From Asanoa hainanensis (GTDB lineage Bacteria; Actinomycetota; Actinomycetes; Mycobacteriales; Micromonosporaceae): a stretch of DNA of 64,000 nucleotides. A program made the position numbers and the translations under genes. The DNA lies in NCBI RefSeq assembly GCF_900188485.1, contig NZ_FZPH01000017.1:1-64000 (forward strand). Direction: 5' to 3'. The notes beneath the pieces are model-generated. The model ran no database searches, had not been told where the DNA came from, and worked only from the letters and a program-made list of their open reading frames with translations. Below, one piece after another: positions 35,493 through 43,891 of the stretch (position 1 is the first letter of the stretch; each line of letters opens with the position of its first letter).

Positions 35493-36773
35493 ATGGCTGC
35501 ACGGCCAGAGGTCGTGGTGATCGGTGCGGGGCCCGCCGGCCTGGCCACGCTGAAGGCGTTGGCCGACCGGGGCATCGACGCGGTGTGCCTCGACGCGGGC
35601 GACCGGCCCGGCGGGCTGTGGGTCCTCGGCGGTCCGGGCTCGGGCGCCTATCGGACGCTGCACCTCAACACGAGCCGCACCCGGACCCAGTTCGCGGACT
35701 TCCCGATGCCGGCCGACTGGCCCGACTATCCGAGCCACGACCGGATCCTGGACTACCTGACCGCGTACGCGGAGAAGTTCGGGCTGCGCGAGGCGATCCG
35801 GCACCGGCACGTCGTCACCAATGTCCGCCGCACCGACGACGGAGGCTGGTCGGTCGACGCGGACGGCCCGTCCGACCGGGTGTCGACGCCAGCGCGGGCG
35901 GTCGTCGTCGCGTCCGGACACAACAGCGTGCCCCGCTGGCCCGACCCGCCGCTAGCCGGGTTGACCGCCGATCAGATGCACAGCCACGACTACCGCGAGC
36001 CCGCGCAGCTCGCCGGTCGCCGCGTGCTCGTCGTCGGTGGCGGCAACTCGGCCATGGACATCGCCGCCGACGCCTCCAACGTGGCCGCCCGCACGATCCT
36101 GTCGCTACGCCGCGGCGTGTGGGTCGTGCCCAAGTACCTCTTCGGCCGTCCGTCGGACACGCTCAACGGCGCGCTCGCCACCCGGCTGCCGTGGCGGCTG
36201 CGGCAGGCGGTCAGCCAGACGATGCTCCGCCTGGCGACCGGTCATCCCACCGCACACGGCCTGCCGGCGCCCCGGCACGGGTTCCTCCAGGACCACCCCA
36301 CGCTGTCCGATGTGCTCGTCTCGCGGGTCGGGCACGGCGAGATCACCGTCCGGGGCGCTGTCGTCGGCGCGAGCGGCTCCACTGTGGAGTTCGCGGACGG
36401 CTCCCGCGAGGAGGTCGACCTGGTCGTGTGGTGCACCGGCTACCGGCCGCAGATCCCGTTCCTCGACGTCGAGGGCGACCAGGTGCCGTTGTACCGGCAC
36501 GTCTTCCACCTGGACGAGCCCGGCCTGTACTTCGTGGGCCTCATGCAGTCCACGGGTTCCGCACTGCCCATCGTGGAGTCCCAGGCGAGGCTGGTCGCGG
36601 CCCATCTGGCCGGCCGCTACGTGCTGCCCTCCCGCGAACGCCAACGTGCCGACCGGGCGGCCCGGCTGCGCCAGGCCCACCGCCGCTGGGGCGACCGCCG
36701 CACCGCGATGCGGATCGACTTCGACGCCTACCAGAAGCTCGCGGCAGACGAACTACGCAGGGGTACGCGATGA
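35493..36773 (+). CDS. Flavin-dependent monooxygenase (FMO/BVMO class)
   Basis: A 426-residue two-dinucleotide-binding-domain protein: FAD site VVVIGAGPAGLATLKAL (GxGxxG at residues 11-16), NADPH site VLVVGGGNSAMDIAADASN, and the late ATG/CTG element VVWCTGYRPQIPFLDVEG. The conserved LHLNTSRTRTQFADFPMP and NSRGVWVVPKYLFGRPSD fit the flavin-containing monooxygenase class that oxidises ketones (Baeyer-Villiger), amines or sulfides. It starts a plus-strand pair with the SDR (4-base overlap) and faces the MFS gene divergently. The likely role is in the catabolic block that follows; the substrate is unknown. Confidence 0.85.
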   Translation: MAARPEVVVIGAGPAGLATLKALADRGIDAVCLDAGDRPGGLWVLGGPGSGAYRTLHLNTSRTRTQFADFPMPADWPDYPSHDRILDYLTAYAEKFGLREAIRHRHVVTNVRRTDDGGWSVDADGPSDRVSTPARAVVVASGHNSVPRWPDPPLAGLTADQMHSHDYREPAQLAGRRVLVVGGGNSAMDIAADASNVAARTILSLRRGVWVVPKYLFGRPSDTLNGALATRLPWRLRQAVSQTMLRLATGHPTAHGLPAPRHGFLQDHPTLSDVLVSRVGHGEITVRGAVVGASGSTVEFADGSREEVDLVVWCTGYRPQIPFLDVEGDQVPLYRHVFHLDEPGLYFVGLMQSTGSALPIVESQARLVAAHLAGRYVLPSRERQRADRAARLRQAHRRWGDRRTAMRIDFDAYQKLAADELRRGTR

Positions 36774-37570
36774 AGCGCGTGATCGTCACCGGCGCCGGCG
36801 GCACGATCGGACGGGCGCTCTCCACCCGGTTCCGCGACAGCGGCGCCCGGGTGGTCGGCCTGGACCTGACGCTGCCCCCGGACGCGCCCGTGCCCATCCT
36901 GGCGTGCGACCTGACCGACCAGGCCCAGGTCGAGGCGGCCGTGGCCGCGGCGATCAGCCGCCTCGGCGGCCTGGACCTGCTCGTCAACAACGCCGGCATC
37001 GGCGGTCCGGCACCGGCCGAGCTCGCACCGGACGAAACGGTCCGCCGGCAGCTCGAGGTGAACCTGCTGGCGGCCTGGTCGACGACGGCGGCCGCCCTGC
37101 CGGCGCTGGAGGCCACCCGCGGCCGGGTCGTCTTCATCGCCAGCCGGATGGCGGCCCTGCCGCTGCCGCTGGCCGCCGCGTACGGCGTCAGCAAGCGGGC
37201 CCTGGTCGCCTACGCCGACGCCCTGCGCCTGGAGGTCGGCACCCACATCGGCGTCACGGTCGTCTACCCGAGCATGATCGCGTCACCGATCCACGACTCG
37301 ACGGCCGCCGCCGGCCTGTCCCTGGACGGCGTCTCCCGCTACGAGCCCGTCGAAGGCGTGGTGGCCGCGGTGACCCGGGCCGCCACGGCCCGCCGCGCTC
37401 CGGCCAACCTCGCCACCACCCGCCGCGGCCGGCTGGAGATCGCCATCGCCCGTCACTTCCCCGCCCTCGCGCGCCGCATGGTCAATCGAACCGTCGCGAA
37501 GCGCCTCACCGCGGGCTCGTTCGACAACTCACCCCTCGCCGCCGGACTGCGCCGGCGCGCCGGCCGCTGA
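36770..37570 (+). CDS. Short-chain dehydrogenase/reductase
   Basis: A 266-residue classical SDR: NAD(P) site VTGAGGTIG (residues 6-14), NNAG, catalytic region FIASRMAALPLPLAAAYGVSKRAL with S/Y/K, and a longer C-terminal region ending in a basic helix (ARHFPALARRMVNRTVAKRL) that may touch a membrane or cover the active site. Translationally coupled to the monooxygenase gene (ATGA). The SDR/FMO pair could interconvert an alcohol and ketone before oxygenation. The last 42 bases overlap the convergent acyl-CoA dehydrogenase gene in another frame, an unusually long overlap. Confidence 0.9.
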   Translation: MKRVIVTGAGGTIGRALSTRFRDSGARVVGLDLTLPPDAPVPILACDLTDQAQVEAAVAAAISRLGGLDLLVNNAGIGGPAPAELAPDETVRRQLEVNLLAAWSTTAAALPALEATRGRVVFIASRMAALPLPLAAAYGVSKRALVAYADALRLEVGTHIGVTVVYPSMIASPIHDSTAAAGLSLDGVSRYEPVEGVVAAVTRAATARRAPANLATTRRGRLEIAIARHFPALARRMVNRTVAKRLTAGSFDNSPLAAGLRRRAGR

Positions 37571-38728
37571 CGCCGGAGCGCCGTAGCGGCGGACGGCGCG
37601 GCGGGCCAGGGACATGCGGTGGACCTCCGAGGGGCCGTCGTAGATGCGGAACGGCCGGAGCTCGCGGGCGATCCGGGCGACCGGTAGGTCGGCCGAGACG
37701 CCGGCGCCGCCGCACAGCTGCATCGCCCGGTCGGCCACGCGGCCGAGCGCCTCGGCGCCGAAGACCTTGGCCAGGGAGGTCTCCTCGCGGCCGGCGCCGC
37801 CCGCGTCGAGGACCCGGCACGCCGTCAGCAGCAACGACCGGGTCGCCGCCAGGTCGAGCTCGTTGTCCGCGATCATCAGTTCGACCATGCCCTGGCGCGC
37901 CAGCGGGGTGCCGAAGGCCGAGCGCCCGCTGACGTACGCGACCGCCGCCTCGTGGGCCCGTTGCGCCGCACCCAGCCAGCGCATCACGTGGGTCAGCCGG
38001 GCCGGGCCGAGCCGGACCTGCGCGTAGCGGAAACCCTCGTCGACCGCGCCCAGCACATCCTCGTCCGCGACCCGCACGTCCGTGAACGACAGCTCGCAGT
38101 GCCCACCGATCATCGACCGGTCCATTGTGGGCACGTGCCGGGTGATCGCGATCCCCGGACGGTCCGCCGGCACCAGGAACATCGTTGCCCCACCGGGAGT
38201 CCGGGCCATGACGATGTAGAACCCCGCCCCCTCCGCGCCCGTGATGAACTTCTTGAGGCCGGTCAAGGACCACCCCGCTCCGGAACGGCTAGCAACCGTC
38301 AGTAGGGCGCTCGGGTCGGACCCCGCGCCCGGCGGCGGCTCCGTCATCGCGAACGCCGACCGCTGCTCGCCACGGGCCAACGGGGCCAGATACCGAGAAC
38401 GCTGCGCGGGCGAGGCTACCTGGTCGAGCAGGTGCAGGTTCCCCTCGTCGGGAGCGTTGATATTCAGCGCCATCGGCCCGAACAGCGACCTCCCGGCCGC
38501 TTCGAAGACCGGCGCCCGGTCGACCATCCCCAAGCCGAGTCCGCCGAACTCAACGGGGGCGTGGGGCGCGAAGACGCCGGCGGCGCGGGCCGACTTCTGG
38601 AGGTCGACCCGGAGCCGGTCACCACCGGCGGTCGTGGCGTCGCCGTCGAACGCGTCCTCCAGAGGAAGCACCTCGGACGACACGAACGCCCTCGTACGCG
38701 CGACGAGATCTTCCAATTGGCTGGTCAT
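37529..38728 (-). CDS. Acyl-CoA dehydrogenase, ACAD10/11-like
   Basis: A 399-residue FAD enzyme: the N-terminal helical domain, FAMTEPPPGAGSDPSALLT (acyl-CoA/FAD motif), GLKKFITGAEGAGFYIVMART, and the C-terminal RIYDGPSEVHRMSLARR. In classical acyl-CoA dehydrogenases the last motif carries the catalytic Glu as YEG; here it is D364 in DGPSEVHR, the variant of ACAD10/ACAD11 and the related bacterial enzymes that act after phosphorylation of 4-hydroxyacyl-CoAs. The kinase partner is encoded at 47176-48177. The start follows GAGGTG. It is divergent from the second monooxygenase, and its 3' end overlaps the SDR gene. Confidence 0.85.
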   Translation of the reverse strand: MTSQLEDLVARTRAFVSSEVLPLEDAFDGDATTAGGDRLRVDLQKSARAAGVFAPHAPVEFGGLGLGMVDRAPVFEAAGRSLFGPMALNINAPDEGNLHLLDQVASPAQRSRYLAPLARGEQRSAFAMTEPPPGAGSDPSALLTVASRSGAGWSLTGLKKFITGAEGAGFYIVMARTPGGATMFLVPADRPGIAITRHVPTMDRSMIGGHCELSFTDVRVADEDVLGAVDEGFRYAQVRLGPARLTHVMRWLGAAQRAHEAAVAYVSGRSAFGTPLARQGMVELMIADNELDLAATRSLLLTACRVLDAGGAGREETSLAKVFGAEALGRVADRAMQLCGGAGVSADLPVARIARELRPFRIYDGPSEVHRMSLARRAVRRYGAPASAAGAPAQSGGEG

Positions 38729-38834
38729 GCGGCACCTCGCTGTCGACGGACACATTTCAAAAAAGTTTCACGTAGGTGTTGCTCGTCACTCGGTCCAAGG
38801 TCCAGACTCTCGCTACCGAGCGAGCGCTCGGCCT

Positions 38835-38849
38835 GTATCAGACTGATAC
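38835..38849. promoter_or_regulatory. Perfect palindrome, probable TetR operator
   Basis: GTATCAG-A-CTGATAC, a perfect 15-base dyad in the spacer between the divergent acyl-CoA dehydrogenase and monooxygenase genes, just upstream of the latter's Shine-Dalgarno (GGAAGGG). The TetR protein encoded in the same cluster (45837-46448) is the natural candidate to bind it. A partial CGAGCGCTCG dyad lies at 38821-38830. Confidence 0.6.
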
Positions 38850-38867
38850 GGACGGAAGGGCGCGTCA

Positions 38868-40604
38868 ATGGCGACGGAGACACCCGAGACCACGTTCGCC
38901 ACGTGGCTGGACCGATTCACCGCGGCACTGCGCGACGCCGACGTCGCGGGCACCACCGCGCTGCTCGCCCGCGACTGCTGGTGGCGCGACCTCCTCGCGC
39001 TGACCTGGGACCTGGGCACCTACCAAGGCCAGGACCGCGTCGCCGAGATGCTCGAGAAGCACGCACAACCTGGCGCACTGACCCACATCACGATGACCAC
39101 CGAGTTCGGCCCCCGCGACGCGGACGGCGTCATCGAAGGCTTCATCACGTTCGAGACCCCGCTCGGCTTCGGCCGGGGCGCCATCCGCCTCGTCCGAGAA
39201 GACGACCAGTGGGTCGCCTGGACAATCCTCACCGAGCTCGACGACCTGCGCGGCCACGAGCGGGCGATCGGCCAGCACCGCTCGCGCGGCCCGCGGCACA
39301 ACCCGGCGGACCACGGCCGCAACTGGCGGGAGCAGCGCGAGGAGCACGGACGATACGCGAGCCACGACCCCGACGTCGTCGTCATCGGCGCCGGCCAGGG
39401 CGGCCTCACCGTCGCCGCGAACCTCGGCCTCATGGGCGTCGACACGCTGATCCTCGAGAAGAGCGAGCGGGTCGGCGACGGGTGGCGCAAGCGCTACCAC
39501 TCGCTCGTCCTGCACGACCCCGTGTGGGCCGACCACCTGCCGTACATGCGCTATCCCGAGTCCTGGCCGGTCTACTGCCCCAAGGACAAGATCGCCGACT
39601 GGTTCGAGTCGTACGCGGCCGCCATGGAGCTCAACGTCTGGACCAGCGCCGAGCTGACCAGCAGCCAGTTCGACGAGGCGACCGGCCGCTGGACCCTGCG
39701 CGTAAACACACCCGAGGGCGAGCGCGAGCTGCACCCGCGCGACGTCATCCTGGCCACCGGCGCCGCCGGCGAGCCGAACATCCCCGCTGTCCCGGGCCGC
39801 GACGGGTTCGCCGGCACCAGCTACCACTCGAGCAGGCACCCCGACGCCCGCCAGTGGGCCGGCAAGAAGGCCGTCGTCGTCGGCGCCTGCAACAGCGGCC
39901 ACGACATCGCGCAGGACCTCTACGAGGCCGGCGCCGACGTCACCCTCGTGCAGCGCTCGTCGACGCACATCATCAGCCAGGAGCACGGCATCCCGGCCAT
40001 CTTCGGCAGCAACTTCGTCGAGGGCGGCCCGCCGACCGCGTACGCGGACCTGCTCGCCGCCGGCACACCCTGGCCGCTCGTCCTCGAGTTCGCCAAGGAC
40101 GGCGTCAAGGAGACCGCGAAGAAGGACGCCGACCTGCTCGCCGCGCTCGACGCCGTCGGCTTCAAGCGCAACGACGGCCCTGACGGCACCGGCCTGATGG
40201 GGTACGCGCTGGCGTACGGCGGCGGCTACTACATCGACGTGGGCGCCTCGGGGCTCATCGCCGACGGGAAGATCAAGCTCGCCCAGGGCTCCGGGCTCGC
40301 GGAGTTCACGCCGGAGGGCATCCGCCTCGAGGACGGCCGCGCGCTGGACGCGGACCTCGTCGTGCTCGCCACCGGCTACCAGAACATGCGCGAGACCGCG
40401 CGGCGGCTCTTCGGCGACGAGGTCGCCGACCGGCTGCCGCTGGTCCTCGGCATCGGGGAGGACGGCGAGATCGGCGGGCTCTACCGCCGCACCGGCCACC
40501 CCGCGTTCTGGTACATGGGCGGACCGCTCGCCTGGGTCCGCATCTATTCCAAGCACCTCGCCCTGCAGATCACCGCGAAGCACGCGGGACTTCCCACGCC
40601 CTGA
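38868..40604 (+). CDS. Flavin monooxygenase with N-terminal SnoaL/NTF2-like domain
   Basis: A 578-residue fusion. Residues 10-125 are an NTF2-like cone (TTFATWLDRFTAALRDADVAGTTALLARDCWWRDLLALTWDL). Residues about 165-578 are an FMO/YUCCA-like monooxygenase: VVVIGAGQGGLTVAANLGL (FAD), VVVGACNSGHDIAQDLYEAG (NADPH), VVLATGYQNMRETARRLFGD (ATGY element). Such fusions occur in actinobacteria with other catabolic genes; the cone may cap the active site or remove an oxygenation product. The ATG sits after GGAAGGG and the palindrome, so it opens the plus-strand catabolic transcript, perhaps under TetR control. Confidence 0.9.
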   Translation: MATETPETTFATWLDRFTAALRDADVAGTTALLARDCWWRDLLALTWDLGTYQGQDRVAEMLEKHAQPGALTHITMTTEFGPRDADGVIEGFITFETPLGFGRGAIRLVREDDQWVAWTILTELDDLRGHERAIGQHRSRGPRHNPADHGRNWREQREEHGRYASHDPDVVVIGAGQGGLTVAANLGLMGVDTLILEKSERVGDGWRKRYHSLVLHDPVWADHLPYMRYPESWPVYCPKDKIADWFESYAAAMELNVWTSAELTSSQFDEATGRWTLRVNTPEGERELHPRDVILATGAAGEPNIPAVPGRDGFAGTSYHSSRHPDARQWAGKKAVVVGACNSGHDIAQDLYEAGADVTLVQRSSTHIISQEHGIPAIFGSNFVEGGPPTAYADLLAAGTPWPLVLEFAKDGVKETAKKDADLLAALDAVGFKRNDGPDGTGLMGYALAYGGGYYIDVGASGLIADGKIKLAQGSGLAEFTPEGIRLEDGRALDADLVVLATGYQNMRETARRLFGDEVADRLPLVLGIGEDGEIGGLYRRTGHPAFWYMGGPLAWVRIYSKHLALQITAKHAGLPTP

Positions 40605-40708
40605 CGGGCAAGCGCCGGCGAACGGGTGGCCCAGCCAGGTCCACCCGTGATGCCACGCGCCCGAACGGGCCCGACCGATACAACCGCGCAGCCGAAAGGA
40701 GTAACCCA

Positions 40709-41851
40709 GTGAAGCGTTCTCGTGGCGCCATGCTCCGGGCAGTCATCGCCGGAGCCGCCAGCGCCAGCATTCTTCTGGTCGCCGCGTGCGGCGGCAACGA
40801 CGCCGGCGACGGCGGCTCGGGCTCCGGCTCGAAGCTCGTCTACTTCATGGCACCCAACACGACTCCCACCCGCTACATCCAGCAGGACGGCCCGGCGTTC
40901 GAGAAGGCGATCAAGGCGCTGGACCCGACCGTCGAGGTCAAGTTCGTCAACGCCGGCGGCGACTCCAACCAGCAGCTCGCCCAGGCCAACGCGGCGATCG
41001 CGGCCGGCGCCAAGGCGCTCGTCGTGGTCGCGGCCGACCCGAACACCAGCGCGGGCCTGCTGCAGGCCGCCGAGCAGGCCAAGGTGCCGGTCATCGGCTA
41101 CGAGAACCCGCCGGTGAAGGGCACGCTGTACAGCCAGGTGATCTTCGACCCGGAGAAGGTCGGCGCGCAGCAGGCCACCTACTTCGCCGACCAGGTCACC
41201 AGCGGCAAGCTCGGCGCCAAGCCGGTCAAGGTCGCGCGCCAGTACGGCAACAAGGGCGACGTCTACACGACCCAGATGCTGGCCGGGCAGAACAAGGTGA
41301 TCGACCCGCTGATCGCGAGCGGCGACATCCAGGTGGTCTGCGAGGACTACATCAAGGACTGGGCGCCGGACAACGCGACCAAGGCGACCGAGCAGTGCCT
41401 GACCAAGACGCAGAACGGTGTCGGGGCCTTCTTCGGCTTCTACGACGGCATCACGGCCGGCATCATCGCGGCGCTCAAGGCCAAGAACGTCAAGATTCCG
41501 GTGTACGGAGGACAGAACCCCGAGTTGACCGGTCTTCAATACATGCTGACCGGCGACCAGCAGGACAACGTGCTCAAGGCGTTCAAGGTCGAGGCGGAGG
41601 CCGCGGCGAAGATCGCGATCGCGGCGATCGGTGGCCAGCAGCCCCCGGCCGACCTGGTCAAGGACAAGATCGACAACGGCGCGATGCAGGTGCCGACCGC
41701 CAAGCTGGACGCCACACTGATCCACCTGCAGGACGGCAAGGACCCCGGTGACGCGGTGCAGCAGGCCGTCGACCTCGGCATGTTCACCTGGGCGCAGATC
41801 TGCACGGGACCGGCCGCCGACACGGAGACCTGCAAGACCCGCAACAAGTAA
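40709..41851 (+). CDS. ABC-type solute-binding lipoprotein, sugar/ribose type (periplasmic-binding fold I)
   Basis: A 380-residue lipoprotein: lipobox LLVAACGG with the lipidated C27, then two Rossmann-like lobes (VYFMAPNTTPTRYIQQDGPAFEKAIKALDP, VVAADPNTSAGLLQAAEQAKVPVIGYENP, VGAFFGFYDGITAGIIAALKAKNV, VYGGQNPELTGLQYMLTGDQQ). This is the RbsB/XylF family of sugar and autoinducer receptors. The genes that follow encode the single-NBD ATPase and permease of this class. The catabolic context suggests a non-sugar ligand, perhaps the substrate oxidised by the cluster. GTG start after AAAGGAG. Confidence 0.9.
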   Translation: MKRSRGAMLRAVIAGAASASILLVAACGGNDAGDGGSGSGSKLVYFMAPNTTPTRYIQQDGPAFEKAIKALDPTVEVKFVNAGGDSNQQLAQANAAIAAGAKALVVVAADPNTSAGLLQAAEQAKVPVIGYENPPVKGTLYSQVIFDPEKVGAQQATYFADQVTSGKLGAKPVKVARQYGNKGDVYTTQMLAGQNKVIDPLIASGDIQVVCEDYIKDWAPDNATKATEQCLTKTQNGVGAFFGFYDGITAGIIAALKAKNVKIPVYGGQNPELTGLQYMLTGDQQDNVLKAFKVEAEAAAKIAIAAIGGQQPPADLVKDKIDNGAMQVPTAKLDATLIHLQDGKDPGDAVQQAVDLGMFTWAQICTGPAADTETCKTRNK

Positions 41852-41906
41852 TCCCCATCGCTAGCGGGCGGTCGGCCGCGACGCCGACCGCCCGGCGGAG
41901 GAAACC

Positions 41907-42674
41907 ATGACCACTCCCCTGCTCCAGCTCACGAAGGTCTCCAAACACTTCGGCGGTGTCCGCGCCCTGCACGAGGTCGACATGGCGGTGCACGCGGGCG
42001 AGGTCGTGGCGCTCGTCGGCGACAACGGCGCCGGGAAGTCCACATTGGTCAAGATAGTGTCGGGTGTGGAGTCGCCGGACGGCGGTGAGATCCGAGTCCG
42101 TGGTGAGGCCAGGCGACTGGAGTCACCCCGGGCGGCGGCCGAGGCCGGCATCCGCACCGTCTTCCAGGACCTGTCGTTGTGCGACAACCTCGACGCCGTG
42201 CAGAACCTGTTCCTGGGCCAGGAACGCTACGGCCCCGTGTGGTCGGGCCGCCGCGTCCGGCGCCACGTCATGGAGGAGCAGGCCCAGCGGGTCCTCGAGT
42301 CGCTGTCGGTAAAGTTGCGCGCCCTCAACACCCCCGTGGTGGCGCTGTCGGGCGGCCAGCGCCAGGGCATCGCGATCGGCCGCGCGCTGATCAGCGACCC
42401 AGCCGTGGTGATCCTCGACGAGCCGACCGCGGCCCTCGGGGTGTCCCAGCGCGGCGAGGTGCTCGACCTGATCGACCGCCTGCGCGAGCAAGGCCGGGCG
42501 GTCGTCGTGATTTCCCACGACATGAAGGACGTGCGGCGGGTCGCCGACCGGATCGTGGTCCTGCGGCTCGGCACGAAGGTCGCCGAGTTCGAACGCGGCG
42601 GCTACACCCCGGCGGACCTGGTCGGCGCGATGACCGGCGCACACGAGACGAACGACGAAGGCGGAGAGCAGTGA
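41907..42674 (+). CDS. ABC importer ATPase, single-domain (sugar type)
   Basis: A 255-residue ATP-binding subunit: Walker A VGDNGAGKST (residues 38-47), signature LSGGQRQG, Walker B VVILDEPTAALG followed by the switch His in VVVISHDM. Unlike RbsA or XylG it has only one NBD, as in FrcA-type systems, so it must dimerise. It overlaps the permease gene by GTGA. It energises uptake of the ligand captured by the lipoprotein encoded just upstream. Confidence 0.9.
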   Translation: MTTPLLQLTKVSKHFGGVRALHEVDMAVHAGEVVALVGDNGAGKSTLVKIVSGVESPDGGEIRVRGEARRLESPRAAAEAGIRTVFQDLSLCDNLDAVQNLFLGQERYGPVWSGRRVRRHVMEEQAQRVLESLSVKLRALNTPVVALSGGQRQGIAIGRALISDPAVVILDEPTAALGVSQRGEVLDLIDRLREQGRAVVVISHDMKDVRRVADRIVVLRLGTKVAEFERGGYTPADLVGAMTGAHETNDEGGEQ

Positions 42675-43891
42675 CCACCACGAAAGCCGCCACGAACGCC
42701 ACCGCGCCGGAGACCGGCCCGACGGGTCCGCGCGGGATCGGCCGGGCCATCGAGACCGCCGCGCGGGGGCACCGCAGCATCCCGGTCCTCGTCGTGCTGG
42801 CGATCATCTGGGCCGTGTTCTACAGCCAGAGCTCCGCGTACCTCAGCTTCCAGAACATCACGAACCTGACCCTGCAGATCGTGACGACCGCGATCCTCGC
42901 CCTGGGCGTGGTGTTCGTCCTGATCGTCGGCGAGATCGACCTGTCGTCGGCGGTGCTGTCCGGCGTCTGCGCGGCAGTGGCGGCGGGCCTGACCGTCAAC
43001 CACGGCCTGCCGCTGGTCGTCGGCATCGCGGCGGGCGTCGCCACCGGCATGGTCGTCACGTTCGTCGAGGCGCAGATCATCATGTTCGGCGTGCCGTCGC
43101 TGATCGTCACGCTGGGCGGCATGGTCATCCTCCAGGGCCTCATCCTGGTCGTGCTGCCGCCCGAGTTCACGATCAGCGTGGCGGGCACCCCGTTCGCGAA
43201 GATCGCCAGCACGGCGATCCCGGCCGGCGCGAGCTACGGGCTGGCGGCGGCGGGCACGCTCGCCTACGCGGGCTACCGCTTCTTCCAACACAGGGAGCGG
43301 GCGTCCACCGGCTCGCTGACTTCCCTGGCCACGGTCCTCGTACCCGCCGTCGTGGTCGCGGTCGTGCTCTTCGGCGGCGTCTTCACGCTCACCCAGCAAC
43401 GCGGACTGCCGATGCCGCTGCTGATCCTGGCCGTCATGCTGCTGATCGCCTGGTACGCCACGACCCAGACCCGCTACGGCATCCACCTGTACGCCGTCGG
43501 CGGCGACCGTGAGGCCGCCCAGCGCGCCGGCATCCCCGTGCGCCGGATGGTCCTCTACTCGTTCCTGATCCTCGGCGCCTGCGCCGCGATCGCCGGCATG
43601 GTCGACTCGTCCCGCCAGCTCGGGGTCTCGGTCACCTCCGGCGCGGGTCCGCTGATGCTCAACGCGATCGCCGCCGCGGTCGTCGGCGGCACCAGCCTGT
43701 TCGGCGGCCGGGGCTCGATCTGGTCGGCGCTGCTCGGCGCGCTGGTCATCGGCTCGATCAGCAACGGCGTACAGCTGCTGGGCCTGTCCACCGAGGTCCA
43801 GTACTTCGCGACCGGCTCCGTCCTCATCATCGCCGTGGCCGTCGACGTGGTCCTCACCCGCGGCTCCCTGCTGCCGGGCCGGCGCGCATGA
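42671..43891 (+). CDS. ABC importer permease (RbsC/XylH family)
   Basis: A 406-residue integral membrane protein with about ten to eleven helices. Family marks are ILALGVVFVLIVGEIDLSSAVLSGVCAAVAA (the conserved GEIDLS), MFGVPSLIVTLGGMVILQGL, YAVGGDREAAQRAGIPVRRM and AVVGGTSLFGGRGSIWSALLGALVIGSISNG. The start is a GTG overlapping the ATPase stop. The next gene, the CoA ligase, overlaps its end by ATGA, tying uptake directly to activation of the substrate. Confidence 0.9.
   Translation: MTTTKAATNATAPETGPTGPRGIGRAIETAARGHRSIPVLVVLAIIWAVFYSQSSAYLSFQNITNLTLQIVTTAILALGVVFVLIVGEIDLSSAVLSGVCAAVAAGLTVNHGLPLVVGIAAGVATGMVVTFVEAQIIMFGVPSLIVTLGGMVILQGLILVVLPPEFTISVAGTPFAKIASTAIPAGASYGLAAAGTLAYAGYRFFQHRERASTGSLTSLATVLVPAVVVAVVLFGGVFTLTQQRGLPMPLLILAVMLLIAWYATTQTRYGIHLYAVGGDREAAQRAGIPVRRMVLYSFLILGACAAIAGMVDSSRQLGVSVTSGAGPLMLNAIAAAVVGGTSLFGGRGSIWSALLGALVIGSISNGVQLLGLSTEVQYFATGSVLIIAVAVDVVLTRGSLLPGRRA

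Noticed and set aside
40709-43891. Ordinary ribose or xylose import operon
   Set aside because: No sugar kinase, isomerase or sugar-specific regulator is linked; the genes are coupled by overlaps to a CoA ligase, SDR and APH kinase.
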